Positions 1-10,060 are shown, counted from the first letter of the stretch. The stretch is 64,000 nt of DNA from DASVEE01 sp036380735 (GCA_036380735.1 DASVEE010000074.1:15022-79021); one strand, 5' to 3'. The notes: generated by a model not told the origin, from the sequence alone. Numbers and translations are program-made.

Positions 1-151
1 GCGTGCGCAGCTCGTCGCGTTCGCGGCGGAGGTCCTGGATCATGGAGACGGCTCGTTCCACGCGCTCGCTGAGGCGGGCGAGGATCTCGCCCTCTTCGGT
101 GCCGCTCAGCATGACGCGCTCATCGCGGTTCTTGTTCTTGTTGTTGCTCAC
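1..151 (-). CDS. Small coiled-coil protein downstream of pheT (partial)
   Basis: Only the first 50 codons are in the window; the gene runs off the left edge. I place the GTG start at 151-149 (an in-frame GTG lies two codons upstream), preceded by GGGAGA as a ribosome binding site and only about 13 bases after the pheT stop, so it is in the pheT operon. The visible protein is very polar: an Asn/Lys-rich start, then a helix with heptad-like spacing of Leu, Ile and Val among Glu and Arg (EILARLSERVERA). A short coiled-coil protein after pheT, commonly followed by zapA, is a familiar arrangement in several phyla, so a ZapB-like or similar cell-division accessory role is possible. That is inference; no catalytic motif is visible. 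Confidence 0.6.
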   Translation of the reverse strand, partial: MSNNKNKNRDERVMLSGTEEGEILARLSERVERAVSMIQDLRRERDELRT

Positions 152-164
152 TCGCACTCTCCCG

Positions 165-2183
165 TTACGAAAGTAGTTTGACCGGCAGCAGCTCCGCGAC
201 GCGGGTGGCGAGCTGCGTGTGCAGCGCGCTCACCTCGTCCTGCGTGAGCGAGCGGTCGAATGCCTGATACCACATGCCGAGCGTCGTCTTGACGGCCGTC
301 TCCCCTTCCGGGAGCCAGCGGTCGCGCAAGCCGACCTCGTGCAGATGCGGCACGTCGAGCCCACGGATCGTCTCGACGATGCGCGCGTATTCGAGGTCGC
401 GCTCGTGCGTCACCGCGAGAATCATCGGCACGCCCGGATAGCGCGCGACTTGCGCCATCTTCCACTCCGCTCCGGCGCCGAGGAACGCCTGCAGGTCGAT
501 CTCGGCGACGGCGACGTCGCCCTTCACGTCAAATTGCTGCAGCACTTCCGACGCCAGGAAGCCGACGTGCGCCACGACGCGATCGCCGTGCTTCGCCACC
601 GCGCGCTTCCCTTTGCGCAGCCACGGCGTCTCGGACGCCTCGTACGTCAGCGTCACGTGCAGCTTCGCCGCGAGCTGCTCGACGATGCCCTTGATGTCGA
701 AGAAGTCGACCTCGCGCTTCTGCTCGTTCCACTGTGAGCCGAGCGAGCCGTACATCAGCACGGCGACGCGATGCCGCTCGTTCACCCCATCGCCCGCGCG
801 GTGATACGTGCGGCCGACCTCGAACAACGCGCCGTCGCGCGTGCCGTACGAGCGGTTGTACGCCGCCGTCTCGAGCAGCCCCGGGATCAGCGAGAGCCGC
901 ATCGACGCGATGTTCTCGTTCAGCGCGTTCGTGATCGCCAGCGCCGTCTCCTCGGAGAACAGCGGGTTGTGCTTCGGATGGATGAATGAGTAGTTGACGA
1001 CCTCCGTGAGGCCGGAGCCGACGAAGATCTGGCGCACATGGTCTTCCAGCTCGCCGATGACGTACGGGCGCGTGTCGCCGGTCGTGAGACGCGGCAGGTG
1101 CGCCGGCACTTTGTCGTAGCCGTAGAAGCGGAGCACTTCCTCGATGAGATCCATCTCCTCGAAGATGTCGCCGCGGTACGTCGGCACCGTGATCGCCAGC
1201 TCCTCGCCCTGCGCTTCGGCGCCGAAGCCGAGGCGGCGGAAGAGCTCGAGCGCATAGCCGAGGCCGACGACGCCGCCGGAGGCCATCGACAGCTTCTCGG
1301 CGCGCAGGCGCAGCGTCTTCGGCTGCGTCTCCACGGCTACGACGTCGAGGATGTCGCCATCGCGTTCACCGCCGGCGAGCTCGTGGACGAGTCGTGAGGC
1401 ATAGTCGATCGAGGCGACGGTGTCGTTCGGATCGATGCCCCGCTCGAAGCGGTACGACGCATCGGTCTTGAGGCCGAGGCGGCGCGCCGTGCGGCGGATG
1501 ACCGACGGCTCGAACCAGGCGCATTCGAGGAGGATGTTCTTCGTCGCGTCCGTGATCTCGGACTCGAAGCCACCCATGATGCCGCCCATGCCGATCGAAT
1601 GCTGCGCGTCGGCAATGACGACGGTCTCGGCGTCGATGGTGCGCGTCTCGCCGTCGAGCGTCTTCATCGTCTCGCCCGGCTTCCCCGCGCGCACGATGAT
1701 CGTCGCCTCGGCGAGTCGGTCGAGATCGTACGCGTGCATCGGATGGCCGGTGGCGAGCATGACGTAATTCGTCACGTCGACGATGTTGTTGATCGGGCGC
1801 AGGCCGACGGCTTCGAGACGGCGCTGGATCTTCTCCGGCGACGGCTTCACCGCCACGTTGCGGATCACAAGGGCGCTGAAGCGGCGGCACATCTGCGGCG
1901 CTTCGATACGGATCGTGACCGGTGCCGTACCGGTCGGCACGCTTGGCTCGTGCGGCTTCCTGACCTCGCGGCCGAGAGCGGCGGCGAGCTCGCGCGCCAT
2001 GCCGAGGTGCGACATCGCGTCGACGCGGTTGGTGGTGATCTCGAGGTCGAACACGAGATCCGAACCGTGCGGCTCCGTCGCCTCGACCGCATGGCCGATC
2101 TCGGTAAAGCGCTGCTCGAGCTGAGCGTCGCTGAGATCGGAGAGGTCGAGGTAATCGTTGAGCCAGTCGCGCGAGAGTTTCAT
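165..2183 (-). CDS. pheT: Phenylalanine-tRNA ligase beta subunit, short form
   Basis: The 672-residue protein is the beta chain of the (alpha-beta)2 enzyme that charges tRNA-Phe in the cytoplasm. The N-terminal module MKLSRDWLNDYL runs straight into DLEITTNRVDAMSHLG (residues 46-61), the start of the B3/B4 editing region, followed by the B5 domain and catalytic-like core. The C-terminal ~90 residues are the FDX-ACB anticodon-binding domain, starting near RYPGVPMILAV. Bacterial PheT is usually near 800 residues and carries an EMAP/tRNA-binding domain at about residues 40-150; that domain is absent here, so this is the short form seen in several phyla. pheS is not in the window. The start is supported by a TACAAT box exactly 9 bases upstream, which predicts a leaderless mRNA. 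Confidence 0.97.
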   Translation of the reverse strand: MKLSRDWLNDYLDLSDLSDAQLEQRFTEIGHAVEATEPHGSDLVFDLEITTNRVDAMSHLGMARELAAALGREVRKPHEPSVPTGTAPVTIRIEAPQMCRRFSALVIRNVAVKPSPEKIQRRLEAVGLRPINNIVDVTNYVMLATGHPMHAYDLDRLAEATIIVRAGKPGETMKTLDGETRTIDAETVVIADAQHSIGMGGIMGGFESEITDATKNILLECAWFEPSVIRRTARRLGLKTDASYRFERGIDPNDTVASIDYASRLVHELAGGERDGDILDVVAVETQPKTLRLRAEKLSMASGGVVGLGYALELFRRLGFGAEAQGEELAITVPTYRGDIFEEMDLIEEVLRFYGYDKVPAHLPRLTTGDTRPYVIGELEDHVRQIFVGSGLTEVVNYSFIHPKHNPLFSEETALAITNALNENIASMRLSLIPGLLETAAYNRSYGTRDGALFEVGRTYHRAGDGVNERHRVAVLMYGSLGSQWNEQKREVDFFDIKGIVEQLAAKLHVTLTYEASETPWLRKGKRAVAKHGDRVVAHVGFLASEVLQQFDVKGDVAVAEIDLQAFLGAGAEWKMAQVARYPGVPMILAVTHERDLEYARIVETIRGLDVPHLHEVGLRDRWLPEGETAVKTTLGMWYQAFDRSLTQDEVSALHTQLATRVAELLPVKLLS

Positions 2184-2192
2184 GGGACGCGG

Positions 2193-2198
2193 ATTGTA
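2193..2198 (-). promoter_or_regulatory. -10-like box TACAAT for pheT (leaderless)
   Basis: On the minus strand TACAAT is followed by 9 bases and then the pheT ATG, with no Shine-Dalgarno sequence. It sits in the 15-base gap after the meaB-like gene. The same geometry recurs at many genes of this window. Confidence 0.6.
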
Positions 2199-3149
2199 TT
2201 AGAAGCGCACCCGGCTCAGAACGCTCTCCGCCGCATCGTGCGGATTGTTCCGCTTGCGCAGGACGTCTTCGAGCATCTGCTCGTAGTCTTCCCGGGAGAT
2301 GCTGCCGCCGATCAGGCGCGTCATGAACGTTTCCTTGAGCTGCGTCTCGATGCGGATGCGGACGCGCTCGCGGTTGCGCCGGTCGAGCTCCCCCGAGGCG
2401 GCGAGGTAGTCGTAGTGCTTGATGATGGCCTCGTCGAGCTCCTGGATGCCCTCGTTCTTCGACGCTACGGTCTTCACGATGGGCGGCACCCAGTCGCCAT
2501 GCTCCTCGACCAGCGACATCATCATCGTCACCTCGGTCACCGTTTTGTCGGCGCCGGGGCGATCGGCCTTGTTGACGACGAAGACGTCGCCGATCTCCAT
2601 GATGCCGGCCTTGATGGCCTGGATGTCGTCGCCCATGCCGGGGACGAGGACGACGAGGTTCGTCTGCACCGTGCGCACGACTTCGACCTCGTCCTGGCCG
2701 ACGCCGACCGTCTCGACGAGCACGATGTCGAAGCCGGCTGCGTCGAGGAGGTCGACCACGTCATTCGTCGCCTTGGCCAGCCCGCCAAGAAAGCCGCGCG
2801 TGGCCATGGAGCGGATGAAGACGCCGCGGTCCGTGTAGAGCTCCGCCATGCGGATGCGGTCGCCGAGGATCGCGCCGCCGGTGAACGGCGACGTCGGGTC
2901 GACTGCGACGATGCCGACGCGCTTCCCGAGCTTCCGGTAGTGCTTGGCCATCGAAGCGACGAGCGTCGATTTCCCCGCACCCGGCGAGCCGGTGATGCCG
3001 ATGATCCGTGCCCGTCCCGTCGCGGGGTAGACCTCCGCGAGGAGACGCGTGGCGCGGTCGTCGTGCGACTCGACGAGCGAGATGCCGCGCCCGAGGAGGC
3101 GAGCCTTCCCGGCGAGGATGCCGTCGATGATGGGTTGGAGGTCGCTCAT
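2199..3149 (-). CDS. meaB: MeaB/ArgK-family G3E-type GTPase
   Basis: The 316-residue protein belongs to the MeaB family (old name LAO/AO transport ATPase). These GTPases guard and reload methylmalonyl-CoA mutase and related B12 enzymes. The P-loop GSPGAGKST is at residues 54-62, the Walker B/switch region is VLVETVGVGQDE around 145-156, and the G4 motif NKAD lies near 195; the C-terminal dimerisation helices follow. The open frame continues far upstream, but the ATG at 3149 begins the family's conserved N-terminus, and the bases beyond it are a tandem repeat. No mutase gene is visible. The neighbouring acyl-CoA dehydrogenase suggests a role in branched-chain amino acid or propionate breakdown. 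Confidence 0.9.
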   Translation of the reverse strand: MSDLQPIIDGILAGKARLLGRGISLVESHDDRATRLLAEVYPATGRARIIGITGSPGAGKSTLVASMAKHYRKLGKRVGIVAVDPTSPFTGGAILGDRIRMAELYTDRGVFIRSMATRGFLGGLAKATNDVVDLLDAAGFDIVLVETVGVGQDEVEVVRTVQTNLVVLVPGMGDDIQAIKAGIMEIGDVFVVNKADRPGADKTVTEVTMMMSLVEEHGDWVPPIVKTVASKNEGIQELDEAIIKHYDYLAASGELDRRNRERVRIRIETQLKETFMTRLIGGSISREDYEQMLEDVLRKRNNPHDAAESVLSRVRF

Positions 3150-3160
3150 GGGAGGAAAGA

Positions 3161-3242
3161 TGAACGCAGAACGCAGAACGCAGAATGAAGAACGTAGAAG
3201 TTTCTCAATTCGACGTTCTGCGTTCTGCGTTCTGCATTCATG
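3161..3242 (+). repeat. Family D heptamer repeat (AACGCAG), inverted arms
   Basis: Left arm is a run of AACGCAG-type heptamers. The right arm (about 3214-3242) is its reverse complement, with TTCTGCG units, separated by a short AT-richer centre, so the transcript can fold into a long hairpin. Read on the minus strand it begins about a dozen bases after the acyl-CoA dehydrogenase stop codon and ends just before the meaB start. It is the only copy of this unit in the window. Confidence 0.85.
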
Positions 3243-3253
3243 CTTTTCAATCC

Positions 3254-4399
3254 CTACTTGCCGGTCAGCAGGTTCCTGGCGATGACCAGCCGCTGGATCT
3301 CGCTGGTGCCTTCGCCGATCGTGCAGAGCTTCACGTCGCGGTAGTACTTCTCCGCCGGGAACTCCTTGATGAAGCCGTAGCCGCCGAAGATCTGCACGCC
3401 TTTCTCCGTCGCGCGGACGGCGACTTCCGAGGCGTAGAGCTTGGCCATGGCGGAGAACTGGGTGACGCGCTCCCCCTGATCCTTGATCGTCGCGGCGCGG
3501 TACGTCAGGAGGCGCGCGGCGTCGATCTCGGTGGCCATGTCGGCGAGCATGAACTGGATCGACTGGAAGTCGGAGATCGGCTTGCCGAACGCCTGGCGCT
3601 GCTTGGAGTAATCGCGCGCCGCCTCGTACGCGCCGCGGGCCACGCCCAGCGACAGCGCGGCGATGGAGATGCGGCCGCCGTCGAGCACCTTCATCGAGTC
3701 GATGAAGCCGTAACCGAGCTGCCCGAGGATGTTCGCTTCGGGGACGCGGCAGTCTTCCATCACCAGCTCCGCGGTGTCGGAGACGCGCATGCCGAGCTTG
3801 TTCTCTTTCTTGCCCGGGCGGATGCCTTTGCGGTCCATCTCCACGGCGAACGCGGTGATGCCGTGCTTCTGGTCGTTGCGGTCGGTCACCGCGAGGACCA
3901 CGGCGATGTTGGCGTAGGTCGCGTTCGTGATGAAGTTCTTCGTCCCGTTCAGGACCCACTCGCTGCCGTCTTTGACGGCTACGGTGCGCATGCCGGAGGC
4001 GTCGCTGCCGGAGCCGGGCTCGGTCAGGCCCCAGGCGCCGATCCACTCACCGGAGGTGAGCTTCGGCAGCCACTTCATCTTCTGCTCTTCGTTGCCGGCG
4101 AGGTAGATGTGGCCCGTGCACAGCGAGTTGTGCGCGGCGACGGAGAGGGCGAAGCCGCTGTCGATGACGCCCAGCTCTTCGATGATGTTGACGTAGTCGA
4201 TGTAGGAAAGTCCCGCGCCGCCGTACTGCTCGGGGAAGATCGCGCCGAGGAGACCGAGCTCTCCGGCTTTCCTGAAGGTGTCGACGGGGAAGTGCTGCGC
4301 TTCATCCCACTCCATCACGTGAGGCTTGATCTCGCTGACGGCAAAGTCGCGCACCATCTGCTGGATCTGCTGCTGTTCGTCGCTGAGACGGAAGTCCAT
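3254..4399 (-). CDS. Acyl-CoA dehydrogenase (short/branched-chain type)
   Basis: This 381-residue flavoenzyme has the full acyl-CoA dehydrogenase fold: an N-terminal helical domain, a beta middle domain with the FAD-binding WGLTEPGSGSDASG motif near residue 125, and a C-terminal helical domain. The catalytic base is Glu363 in the motif GEGTSEIQR, the position used by short-chain, butyryl and methylbutyryl-CoA enzymes (isovaleryl and long-chain enzymes place it elsewhere). It oxidises an acyl-CoA to the trans-2-enoyl-CoA and passes electrons to ETF. GAGGAGC sits 6 bases before the ATG. With the MeaB GTPase downstream on the same strand, a role in short or branched acyl-CoA catabolism is likely; the exact substrate cannot be read from sequence. 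Confidence 0.95.
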   Translation of the reverse strand: MDFRLSDEQQQIQQMVRDFAVSEIKPHVMEWDEAQHFPVDTFRKAGELGLLGAIFPEQYGGAGLSYIDYVNIIEELGVIDSGFALSVAAHNSLCTGHIYLAGNEEQKMKWLPKLTSGEWIGAWGLTEPGSGSDASGMRTVAVKDGSEWVLNGTKNFITNATYANIAVVLAVTDRNDQKHGITAFAVEMDRKGIRPGKKENKLGMRVSDTAELVMEDCRVPEANILGQLGYGFIDSMKVLDGGRISIAALSLGVARGAYEAARDYSKQRQAFGKPISDFQSIQFMLADMATEIDAARLLTYRAATIKDQGERVTQFSAMAKLYASEVAVRATEKGVQIFGGYGFIKEFPAEKYYRDVKLCTIGEGTSEIQRLVIARNLLTGK

Positions 4400-4470
4400 C
4401 GGAATGCTCCTCGGGTAGTTCGGCTCGGGAAAATTGGGCTACGCAGTGGCGCGCCGGAGCCAAGGCGCGG

Positions 4471-4476
4471 ATTGTA
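4471..4476 (-). promoter_or_regulatory. -10-like box TACAAT for the acyl-CoA dehydrogenase
   Basis: TACAAT on the minus strand lies about 70 bases before the start codon, giving a leader that contains a good ribosome binding site. The 4400-4523 gap is a divergent promoter region shared with the DinB-like gene. Confidence 0.45.
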
Positions 4477-4508
4477 GCGCGAACGGCAACCAACTGCGCC
4501 GGGCGTCG

Positions 4509-4514
4509 TAGAAT
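4509..4514 (+). promoter_or_regulatory. -10-like box TAGAAT for the DinB-like gene (leaderless)
   Basis: TAGAAT is followed by exactly 9 bases and the ATG at 4524; no ribosome binding site is present. Confidence 0.55.
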
Positions 4515-4523
4515 CCGGCAATC

Positions 4524-5081
4524 ATGAACTCCGCCGCCCGATGTCTGCTCGTGCTCGCTATCGTGACGCTCTCCTTCCCTGCCGCCGCGCGGCAGCAATC
4601 GGCGGTCAAGGCCGCGCCGGTGGCCCAGGTGCCGGGCTATCGGGGCGAGTATCTGGCGAACCTGGTGGTGGCGGAGGGAAAGCTGACCGAGCTGGCGGAG
4701 GACGTGGCCGCTGAGGACTACACCTGGCGGCCGGCCTCCGATGTGCGCTCCATCAGCGAAGCGCACATGCACATCGCCACGCTGAACTACCTCCTGGCCG
4801 AGCACCTCGGCAAGCCGTGGCCTGCCGGCGTCCCGAAGACGCTGGAAAAGATCACCGACAAGGACGTCGTCCTGGCGGAGCTGCGCCGCTCCTTCCAGCA
4901 CCTGCGCGAGGCGGTCATGAAGTTCAAGGATGCGAATCTGGAGAAGAAGAAGACCTACGCCGCCCAGATGATGACCAACCGCAACGCGCTGCTGACCCAC
5001 CTGGGGCACCTCCACGAGCACCTGGGGCAGTCGATCGTCTACGCACGCATGAACGGCGTGGCGCCGTCCTGGTCGCGGTGA
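4524..5081 (+). CDS. Exported DinB-superfamily protein
   Basis: The 185-residue protein starts with a signal peptide (residues 1-22, cut expected after PAAA). The rest is a four-helix DinB-like fold. The metal-site histidines of the family are recognisable: His81 in SEAHMHIA and the cluster His159, His162, His164 and His166 in the last helix, LGHLHEHLGQSIVYARMNG. DinB proteins bind a divalent metal; many act as thiol-dependent transferases or detoxification enzymes, but periplasmic members are unassigned. It is transcribed alone, divergent from the acyl-CoA dehydrogenase and convergent with the flavin-binding protein. Its 3' end carries a family B repeat. Function beyond the fold is unknown. 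Confidence 0.85.
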   Translation: MNSAARCLLVLAIVTLSFPAAARQQSAVKAAPVAQVPGYRGEYLANLVVAEGKLTELAEDVAAEDYTWRPASDVRSISEAHMHIATLNYLLAEHLGKPWPAGVPKTLEKITDKDVVLAELRRSFQHLREAVMKFKDANLEKKKTYAAQMMTNRNALLTHLGHLHEHLGQSIVYARMNGVAPSWSR

Positions 5082-5108
5082 GTGTTGGGGGCGGTGAGTG
5101 TTGGGGGC

Positions 5109-5190
5109 GTTGTCCGTTTTCCGTTGTCCGTTTTCCGTTTTCCGTTGTCCGTAGTTCTGCGCCACGGACAACGGAAAACGGACAACGGAC
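5109..5190 (+). repeat. Family B heptamer repeat (TTGTCCG/TTTTCCG), inverted arms
   Basis: The left arm (5109-5151) alternates TTGTCCG and TTTTCCG heptamers; the right arm (5164-5190) is the reverse complement. It fills the gap between the convergent DinB-like and PNPOx-like genes, and each arm reads in the same sense when followed from the gene that ends beside it. The folded RNA would be a long hairpin usable as a terminator in both directions. Confidence 0.9.
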
Positions 5191-5205
5191 GCGAAACCCG
5201 GCCGC

Positions 5206-5859
5206 CTACCTCTTGTAGTTGACGAGGTAGTCCGGCACCGGCGTCGGCCGGGTCATCTTTTCGTCGGGCACGGGCGCCTGCGGGGTCAGCTTCAGCGGCA
5301 GCACGCCGGCCCAGACATCCATTTCGTAGTCCTCGGCGTCGTCGTTCGGACCGCCGGTGCGTACCTTCGCGGACGCTTCTTCGATCGGCATCGACAGGAC
5401 GAGGGTGCGCTTGAGCTCCGACTCGTTTCCGGGACGGATGAACGGCACGCGGCCGGGGACGACGTGCTCGACGAGGAGGTCGAGGGCGCGCAGCTTCTCC
5501 TCGCGATCGGTCACCTCGACGGCTTTGCCGAAGATCACCGCGGAACGGTAGTTGAGCGAGTGATGGAACGCGGAGCGCGCGAGGATCAGGCCGTCGAGCA
5601 GCGTGACGGTGACGCAGGCGTCGACGCCGCTGTCGCGCAGGTTGCGCAGCATGCGGTTGGCGGCGGAGCCGTGGAGGTAGAGCCGGTCGCCGTCGCGCCA
5701 CTGGATCGTCGGGATGACGACCGGCAGCCCGTCGACGACGAAGCCGACGTGGCAGACGAGCGCCTCGTCGAGGATGGCGTAGACGGTCTCGCGATCGTAG
5801 ACGCCGCGCTTGGCGATGCGCTTGACGGTGGTGCGCTCGGTCTGCAGCGTGTCGGTCAT
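5206..5859 (-). CDS. PNPOx-like flavin-nucleotide-binding protein
   Basis: The 217-residue protein matches the pyridoxamine-5'-phosphate-oxidase-like split-barrel family (COG3467, which includes NimA-type proteins). The N-terminal part (KRGVYDRETVYAILDEALVCHVGFV) is the first helix and strand, and RSAVIFGKAVEV with HHSLNY marks the FMN-binding barrel. Such proteins bind FMN, heme or F420 and often reduce small molecules; the substrate is unknown. AGGGAGAG lies 6 bases before the ATG. It is divergent from a MocR-type, PLP-binding regulator across 41 bases containing a palindrome, so it is the probable target of that regulator. Confidence 0.88.
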   Translation of the reverse strand: MTDTLQTERTTVKRIAKRGVYDRETVYAILDEALVCHVGFVVDGLPVVIPTIQWRDGDRLYLHGSAANRMLRNLRDSGVDACVTVTLLDGLILARSAFHHSLNYRSAVIFGKAVEVTDREEKLRALDLLVEHVVPGRVPFIRPGNESELKRTLVLSMPIEEASAKVRTGGPNDDAEDYEMDVWAGVLPLKLTPQAPVPDEKMTRPTPVPDYLVNYKR

Positions 5860-5862
5860 GGT

Positions 5863-5891
5863 TTGCTCTCCCTCGCTTGTACTAGTACAAT
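5863..5891 (+). promoter_or_regulatory. Promoter of the MocR-type gene
   Basis: TTGCTC (5863-5868) and TACAAT (5886-5891) are separated by exactly 17 bases; the ATG follows 9 bases after the -10 box, so the mRNA should be leaderless or nearly so. Confidence 0.6.
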
Positions 5892-5912
5892 TGGATCGTT
5901 ATGCTGGTACAA
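5877..5912. promoter_or_regulatory. Probable MocR operator: palindrome plus direct repeat
   Basis: TTGTACTAGTACAA (5877-5890) is a perfect 14-base palindrome. Its right part CTAGTACAA (5882-5890) recurs as CTGGTACAA (5904-5912), a direct repeat with a 22-base period, so both copies face the same side of the helix. The first copy covers the -10 box and the second covers codons 2-4. MocR regulators typically bind direct repeats spaced by about two helical turns, so autoregulation and control of the divergent flavin-binding gene are likely. Confidence 0.65.
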
Positions 5913-7223
5913 AACTACATTACAGGCGACAGCTCGGTCAAGATCGCGCGGTCGATCGAGGAGACGGTGGCGCACGGGAAGCTCGACGCCGGCGCGCTGC
6001 TGCCGTCCGTCCGCCTCCTCGCCGAGCACCTCGGCGTCAGCCCGGCCACCGTCGCCGCCGCGTACCGGCTGCTGCAGGACCGAGGGGTGCTCGTGGCGGA
6101 CGGCCGCCGCGGCACGCGCGTGCGCCACGCCGCGCCGATCGCGTTGCCGGCGGACAGTCCGCTCCCGGCAGGCGTGCGCGAGCTGCGGGAGGGGAATCCC
6201 GAGCTCGCACTCCTCCCCGACCTCGACGCGGCCATCCGGCGCGTCAAGACGCAACAGCGGGTCTATGGGCATGAGCTCAATGATGCCGCACTCCTGGCGC
6301 TGGCGCGAGAGCAGTTCCGCGCCGACCGCGTGCCGAACGCGCACATCGCGGTAGTCAGCGGTGCGCTCGACGGCATCGAGCGCGTGCTGCGCGAGCAGCT
6401 CCGCGCCGGCGACCGCGTGGCCGTCGAAGATCCGTGCTTCACGGGCGTGCTCGACCTGGTGAACGCGCTGTCGCTGGTGCCTGTGCCAGTAGCCATCGAC
6501 GACGAAGGACCGCGTCCCGAGGAGCTGCGCAAAGCGTTGCGCGGCTGCGCCGCGGCGATCGTGACGCCGCGGGCGCAGAACCCGTTCGGCTCCGCCGTCA
6601 CGCCGAAACGGGCGCGCGAGCTGCGCGCGGTGCTGGTGCCCTTCCCCGACGTGCTGGTCGTGGAAGACGACCACGCCGGCCCGGTCGCCGGGGCGCCGTA
6701 CGTCACGCTGGCCGATCCGTCGCGGGCGCGGTGGGCGGTCGTGCGCTCCACGTCGAAGTCGCTGGGCCCCGACCTGCGCCTGGCCGTGCTGGCCAGCGAT
6801 GCGCACACCCACATGCGCGTCGAAGGACGCCAGACGCTGGGCATCCGCTGGGTGAGCCACGTCGTGCAACGGCTGGTGGTGTCGCTCTGGTCGAGCAAGG
6901 CCACGCAGAAACTGCTCGCGCGAGCGGAGCGCACGTACACGGAACGGCGCCACGCGCTGCTGCGCGAGTTGGCGTCGCACGGCATCCGCGCGCACGGCGC
7001 GTCGGGGCTGAACGTCTGGATCCCGGTGCCGGAGGAGACGGCGGTCGTGCAGGCGCTGTTGCACGCGGGTTGGGGTGTGAAAGCGGGGGAACGTTACCGC
7101 CTGAACGCGCCGCCCGCGATCCGCGTGACCATCGCCGCGCTGGAGCCCCGCGACGCCGCACGCTTCGCCGCGGAGCTGGCGGGGATTCTGATGCCGCGCA
7201 GACGGGTATCGGCGACTACGTGA
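5901..7223 (+). CDS. MocR-type transcriptional regulator (GntR HTH fused to aminotransferase domain)
   Basis: The 440-residue protein has a GntR winged helix at residues 1-75 (LLPSVRLLAEHLGVSPATVAAAYRLL is cut by helix-turn-helix geometry) and a fold-type I aminotransferase domain from about residue 95 to the end. The PLP-binding lysine is Lys286 in the motif STSKSLGPDLRLA, and FVVEDDH-like VVEDDHAGPV provides the cofactor aspartate. Members include PdxR and GabR, which sense PLP or amino acids. The target may be the divergent PNPOx-like gene, or the LysE exporter that follows 87 bases downstream. The ATG is preceded by a -10 box at 9 bases and no ribosome binding site. Its 3' end carries a family A repeat. 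Confidence 0.92.
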   Translation: MLVQNYITGDSSVKIARSIEETVAHGKLDAGALLPSVRLLAEHLGVSPATVAAAYRLLQDRGVLVADGRRGTRVRHAAPIALPADSPLPAGVRELREGNPELALLPDLDAAIRRVKTQQRVYGHELNDAALLALAREQFRADRVPNAHIAVVSGALDGIERVLREQLRAGDRVAVEDPCFTGVLDLVNALSLVPVPVAIDDEGPRPEELRKALRGCAAAIVTPRAQNPFGSAVTPKRARELRAVLVPFPDVLVVEDDHAGPVAGAPYVTLADPSRARWAVVRSTSKSLGPDLRLAVLASDAHTHMRVEGRQTLGIRWVSHVVQRLVVSLWSSKATQKLLARAERTYTERRHALLRELASHGIRAHGASGLNVWIPVPEETAVVQALLHAGWGVKAGERYRLNAPPAIRVTIAALEPRDAARFAAELAGILMPRRRVSATT

Positions 7224-7232
7224 TATGCAACG

Positions 7233-7282
7233 GGGAACGATGGGACAAATAGGACAGATAGGACCTATGGGACTAATAGGAC
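7233..7282 (+). repeat. Family A 9-bp repeat, single arm (locus A1)
   Basis: Begins GGGAACGAT ten bases after the MocR stop and continues as about five 9-base units of the form GGACNNATR. It is in the sense orientation of the upstream gene and lacks an inverted partner. The LysE start lies 28 bases beyond. Confidence 0.85.
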
Positions 7283-7310
7283 GGCGGCCGTTCCGCGGGA
7301 TTCACCAGCC

Positions 7311-7916
7311 ATGTCGTTGACCAACATCCTGTTGTTTGCCGCCACGGAGCTGGTCCTCTGTTTCATCCCCGGACCGGCGGTGCTGCTGGTGGTGTCGCAG
7401 GCGATGAAGCGCGGGATGCGTCCGGCGCTGCGCGGCGCGTGCGGCATCCTGGCGGGCAACTCGCTGTATTTCGTGCTCTCCGCGGCGGGCCTGGGCGCGC
7501 TGCTCATTGCATCGAAGCAGGTCTTCGAGGTCCTCCGCTGGGCCGGCGCCGCGTACCTGATTCTGCTAGGGCTGAAGATGCTGCTGTTCCCCGCCCCGGC
7601 CGCCGAGGCAACCACCTCACCGCAACCCGCCTTCGGCGCCTTCCTGCAGGGCCTGGCGACGCAGCTCTCCAACCCCAAGGCCATCGTCTTCTTCACCGCC
7701 CTCCTCCCCCAGTTCATCGACCCCCACGGCCCCGTCGCCCTGCAGTTCATCGTTCTCGGCGTCGTGTCGATCCTGATCGAGCTGCCGGTCCTGCTGCTCT
7801 ACGCCTACGCCACCGACCGCGGCCGCGCCCTCTACGGCAAACACGCCAAGCTGTTCGAAAGGATGGCGGGGGTGTGCCTGGTAGTGGCGGGGGCGAAACT
7901 GGCGGCAACGCGGTAG
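7311..7916 (+). CDS. LysE/RhtB-family amino acid exporter
   Basis: The 201-residue membrane protein has the six hydrophobic segments and length of the LysE/RhtB family. The signature is near the N-terminus: CFIPGPAVLLVVSQAMKRG (residues 17-35), followed by GILAGNSLYFVLSAAGLGAL. Segment 3 ends in GAAYLILLGLKML, and QLSNPKAIVFFTALLPQF (about 117-134) is the conserved loop and fourth segment. These proteins export amino acids or small metabolites using the proton motive force; the substrate is unknown. It lies downstream of the MocR-type regulator with the same direction, so control by that regulator is possible. No ribosome binding site is obvious before the ATG. Confidence 0.93.
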   Translation: MSLTNILLFAATELVLCFIPGPAVLLVVSQAMKRGMRPALRGACGILAGNSLYFVLSAAGLGALLIASKQVFEVLRWAGAAYLILLGLKMLLFPAPAAEATTSPQPAFGAFLQGLATQLSNPKAIVFFTALLPQFIDPHGPVALQFIVLGVVSILIELPVLLLYAYATDRGRALYGKHAKLFERMAGVCLVVAGAKLAATR

Positions 7917-7925
7917 AACCGATTT

Positions 7926-8012
7926 GACGAATAGGACCTATAAGAGAGATAGGACAACCCCGCCGTCCCATTCGTCCTATAGGTCCCCTTCGTCCTATCC
8001 GTCCTATTCGTC

Positions 8013-8023
<11 letters not shown>
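7926..8023 (+). repeat. Family A repeat, inverted arms (locus A2)
   Basis: A degenerate left arm (7926-7957) follows the LysE gene, and a strong right arm (7965-8023) reads on the minus strand from the aconitase end. The right arm overlaps the end of the aconitase-family gene: its first unit GGGAACGATAGGAC supplies the codons GAA CGA and the TAG stop. Confidence 0.9.
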
Positions 8024-10028
<2,005 letters not shown>

Positions 10029-10060
10029 CGTGCCTCTTCAACGTTTGGCAATCGTGAGCG

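Noticed and set aside
2199..4046. Long minus frame extending meaB upstream
   Set aside because: The extension translates the acyl-CoA dehydrogenase gene and repeat D in the wrong frame; the family N-terminus begins at 3149.
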